A DNA stretch of 64,000 bases, taken from contig NZ_JAEDOX010000002.1 of NCBI RefSeq assembly GCF_017872555.1, positions 62,001 through 126,000 of the forward strand. The letters run 5' to 3'. Positions 63,220 to 64,000 of the stretch are shown piece by piece (within the stretch, counting starts at the first letter, position 1; every line of letters starts with the position of its first letter). The notes beneath the pieces are model-generated. The model saw only the letters and a program-made list of their open reading frames with translations. It did not search any database and had not been told where the DNA came from. Both the position numbers and the translations under genes were made by a program. Source of the DNA: Ruegeria sp. HKCCSA071 (GTDB lineage: Bacteria; Pseudomonadota; Alphaproteobacteria; Rhodobacterales; Rhodobacteraceae).

Positions 63220-63834
63220 ATGCAGCTTTATTATGCACCCCGAACCATCTCGGTCGCTGTTGCGATTGCTCTGGAAGAGGCCGGGCTGGACTATGAAGCG
63301 ATCAAGCTGGACTTTGCTGATGGGGAACAGACAAAACCGGCCTACAAGCAGATCAATCCCAAGGGGCGCGTTCCGGCGCTGGTGGTCGATGGCGGCATCC
63401 TGACCGAGACCGGCGCGTTGCTGGAATATATTGCGGCCAAGGCACCCGAGGCCGAATTGGTGCCAGCTGATCCGGTCGTGGCCGCCCGTATGCGCGAGGT
63501 GATGTTCTATCTGGCCTCGACCATGCATGTGAACCACGCCCACAAGCTGCGCGGGCATCGCTGGGCCGACAAAAAATCCAGCTGGAAAGACATGACGGAC
63601 AAGGTCGCGCAGACGATGACCGCATCTTGCGACTATATCTCGTCAAACGGGTTGCGCGGGCCGTTTGTTCTGGGGGACACGTTCTCTCTGGCCGATGCCT
63701 ATCTTTATGTGGTTTGCAGCTGGCTTGAAGGTGACGGCGTCGATGTCTCGGCCTTCCCCAAAATTCTCGCCTTCCGCAAGGCGATGGAGGCACGGCCTTC
63801 GGTTCAGGCGGTGCGCGCTGCCGGGATGCTCTGA
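63220..63834 (+). CDS. Glutathione S-transferase
   Basis: The 204-residue protein reads MQLYYAPRTISVAVAIALEEAGL (thioredoxin-like N-domain), with the glutathione-binding region NPKGRVPALVVDGGILTETGALLEYI. The C-terminal domain carries LGDTFSLADAYLYVV. It resembles the beta-class bacterial GSTs, though the catalytic cysteine is not in the first 15 residues. It probably forms an operon with the histidine phosphatase and the following gene. Confidence 0.9.
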   Translation: MQLYYAPRTISVAVAIALEEAGLDYEAIKLDFADGEQTKPAYKQINPKGRVPALVVDGGILTETGALLEYIAAKAPEAELVPADPVVAARMREVMFYLASTMHVNHAHKLRGHRWADKKSSWKDMTDKVAQTMTASCDYISSNGLRGPFVLGDTFSLADAYLYVVCSWLEGDGVDVSAFPKILAFRKAMEARPSVQAVRAAGML

Positions 63835-63845
63835 CAAAAGGAATT

Positions 63846-64000
63846 ATGATGACACATCTCTGGGTCAGGGCGGAACAGCGCCCGAACGAAGAACGGGTGG
63901 GGCTGACACCCGAAGGGGCTGCCGCACTGATCGCCGCAGGTCTCCGCGTGACGGTTGAGGAGAGCCATGTCCGCGCCATTCCGATTGATGGCTACAAGGA
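63846..64000 (+). CDS. Saccharopine dehydrogenase-like protein, 3' truncated by window end
   Basis: The first 51 residues are visible (MMTHLWVRAEQRPNEERVGL, TPEGAAALIAAGLRVTVEES). They match the alanine dehydrogenase/PNT N-terminal domain of saccharopine dehydrogenase (L-lysine-forming type). It starts 11 bp after the GST. The first of two adjacent ATGs is taken as the start. The rest is outside the window. Confidence 0.75.
   Translation, partial: MMTHLWVRAEQRPNEERVGLTPEGAAALIAAGLRVTVEESHVRAIPIDGYK

Overview
This is a GC-rich chromosomal window from an alphaproteobacterium, almost certainly the Rhodobacterales (Roseobacter group). The grounds are gene content and family resemblance: the CcrM GANTC methyltransferase, the flaF-flbT flagellin regulators, the DUF1217 flagellar protein, IalB-like and DUF2064 proteins, glutathione S-transferases, and a polyamine ABC transporter operon. 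I recognise no rRNA, tRNA, CRISPR array, complete insertion sequence or prophage. It reads as core chromosome with a few accessory genes.

Layout. 1-5.6 kb: lipid A genes (a 5'-truncated Kdo-transferase-like gene overlapping lpxK), a DsbA-like thioredoxin-fold protein, a DUF721/DciA protein, mutY and an alkane hydroxylase (alkB). 5.7-9.0 kb: a membrane class III nucleotide cyclase, ccrM and rnhB on the minus strand, with three GANTC sites clustered just upstream of ccrM. 9.1-12.4 kb: a poorly characterised signalling block (two small exported proteins, a membrane-anchored winged-helix protein and a DUF427-cyclase fusion). 12.5-18.2 kb: flagellar genes (DUF1217, flbT, flaF, flagellin, a FlgN-like and a FlgJ-like protein on the minus strand; fliK and flgD on the plus strand). 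18.2-26.7 kb: a kinase-like gene, then a polyamine locus (puuB-like oxidase, potI, potH, potG, potF, a divergent GntR regulator and an omega-aminotransferase). A shared 14-bp repeat in its control regions is a candidate operator.

26.7-38 kb: a lytic transglycosylase, a WYL regulator divergent from a GST (with a perfect palindrome between them), RNase R, a DUF2064 protein, dapE, a bacterial ionotropic-glutamate-receptor-like protein, a cupin, an exported acidic repeat protein and dapD. 38-48.7 kb: a GntR regulator, a threonine-dehydratase-like enzyme, a LOG-family protein, a Cys/Met PLP enzyme, the cbpA-cbpM chaperone pair, a U32 protein, a cytochrome P460-like protein, rlmN, small envelope proteins and a DinB protein. 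48.8-53.3 kb: an IalB protein, asparaginase, an ArsR-SRPBCC-YCII operon, serB and a metallophosphatase.

53.4-61 kb is a serine/glycine block: serC-serA behind a candidate serC RNA leader, then gcvT-gcvH-gcvP for glycine cleavage. The window closes with an M20-type amidohydrolase, a histidine phosphatase, a GST and the start of a saccharopine-dehydrogenase-like gene.

The strongest leads for new biology are the exported protein / membrane winged-helix / DUF427-cyclase block (9.76-12.4 kb) and the glutamate-receptor-like channel with a non-canonical pore loop (34.2-35.3 kb). Next are the candidate operators at the polyamine, WYL/GST and ArsR loci.
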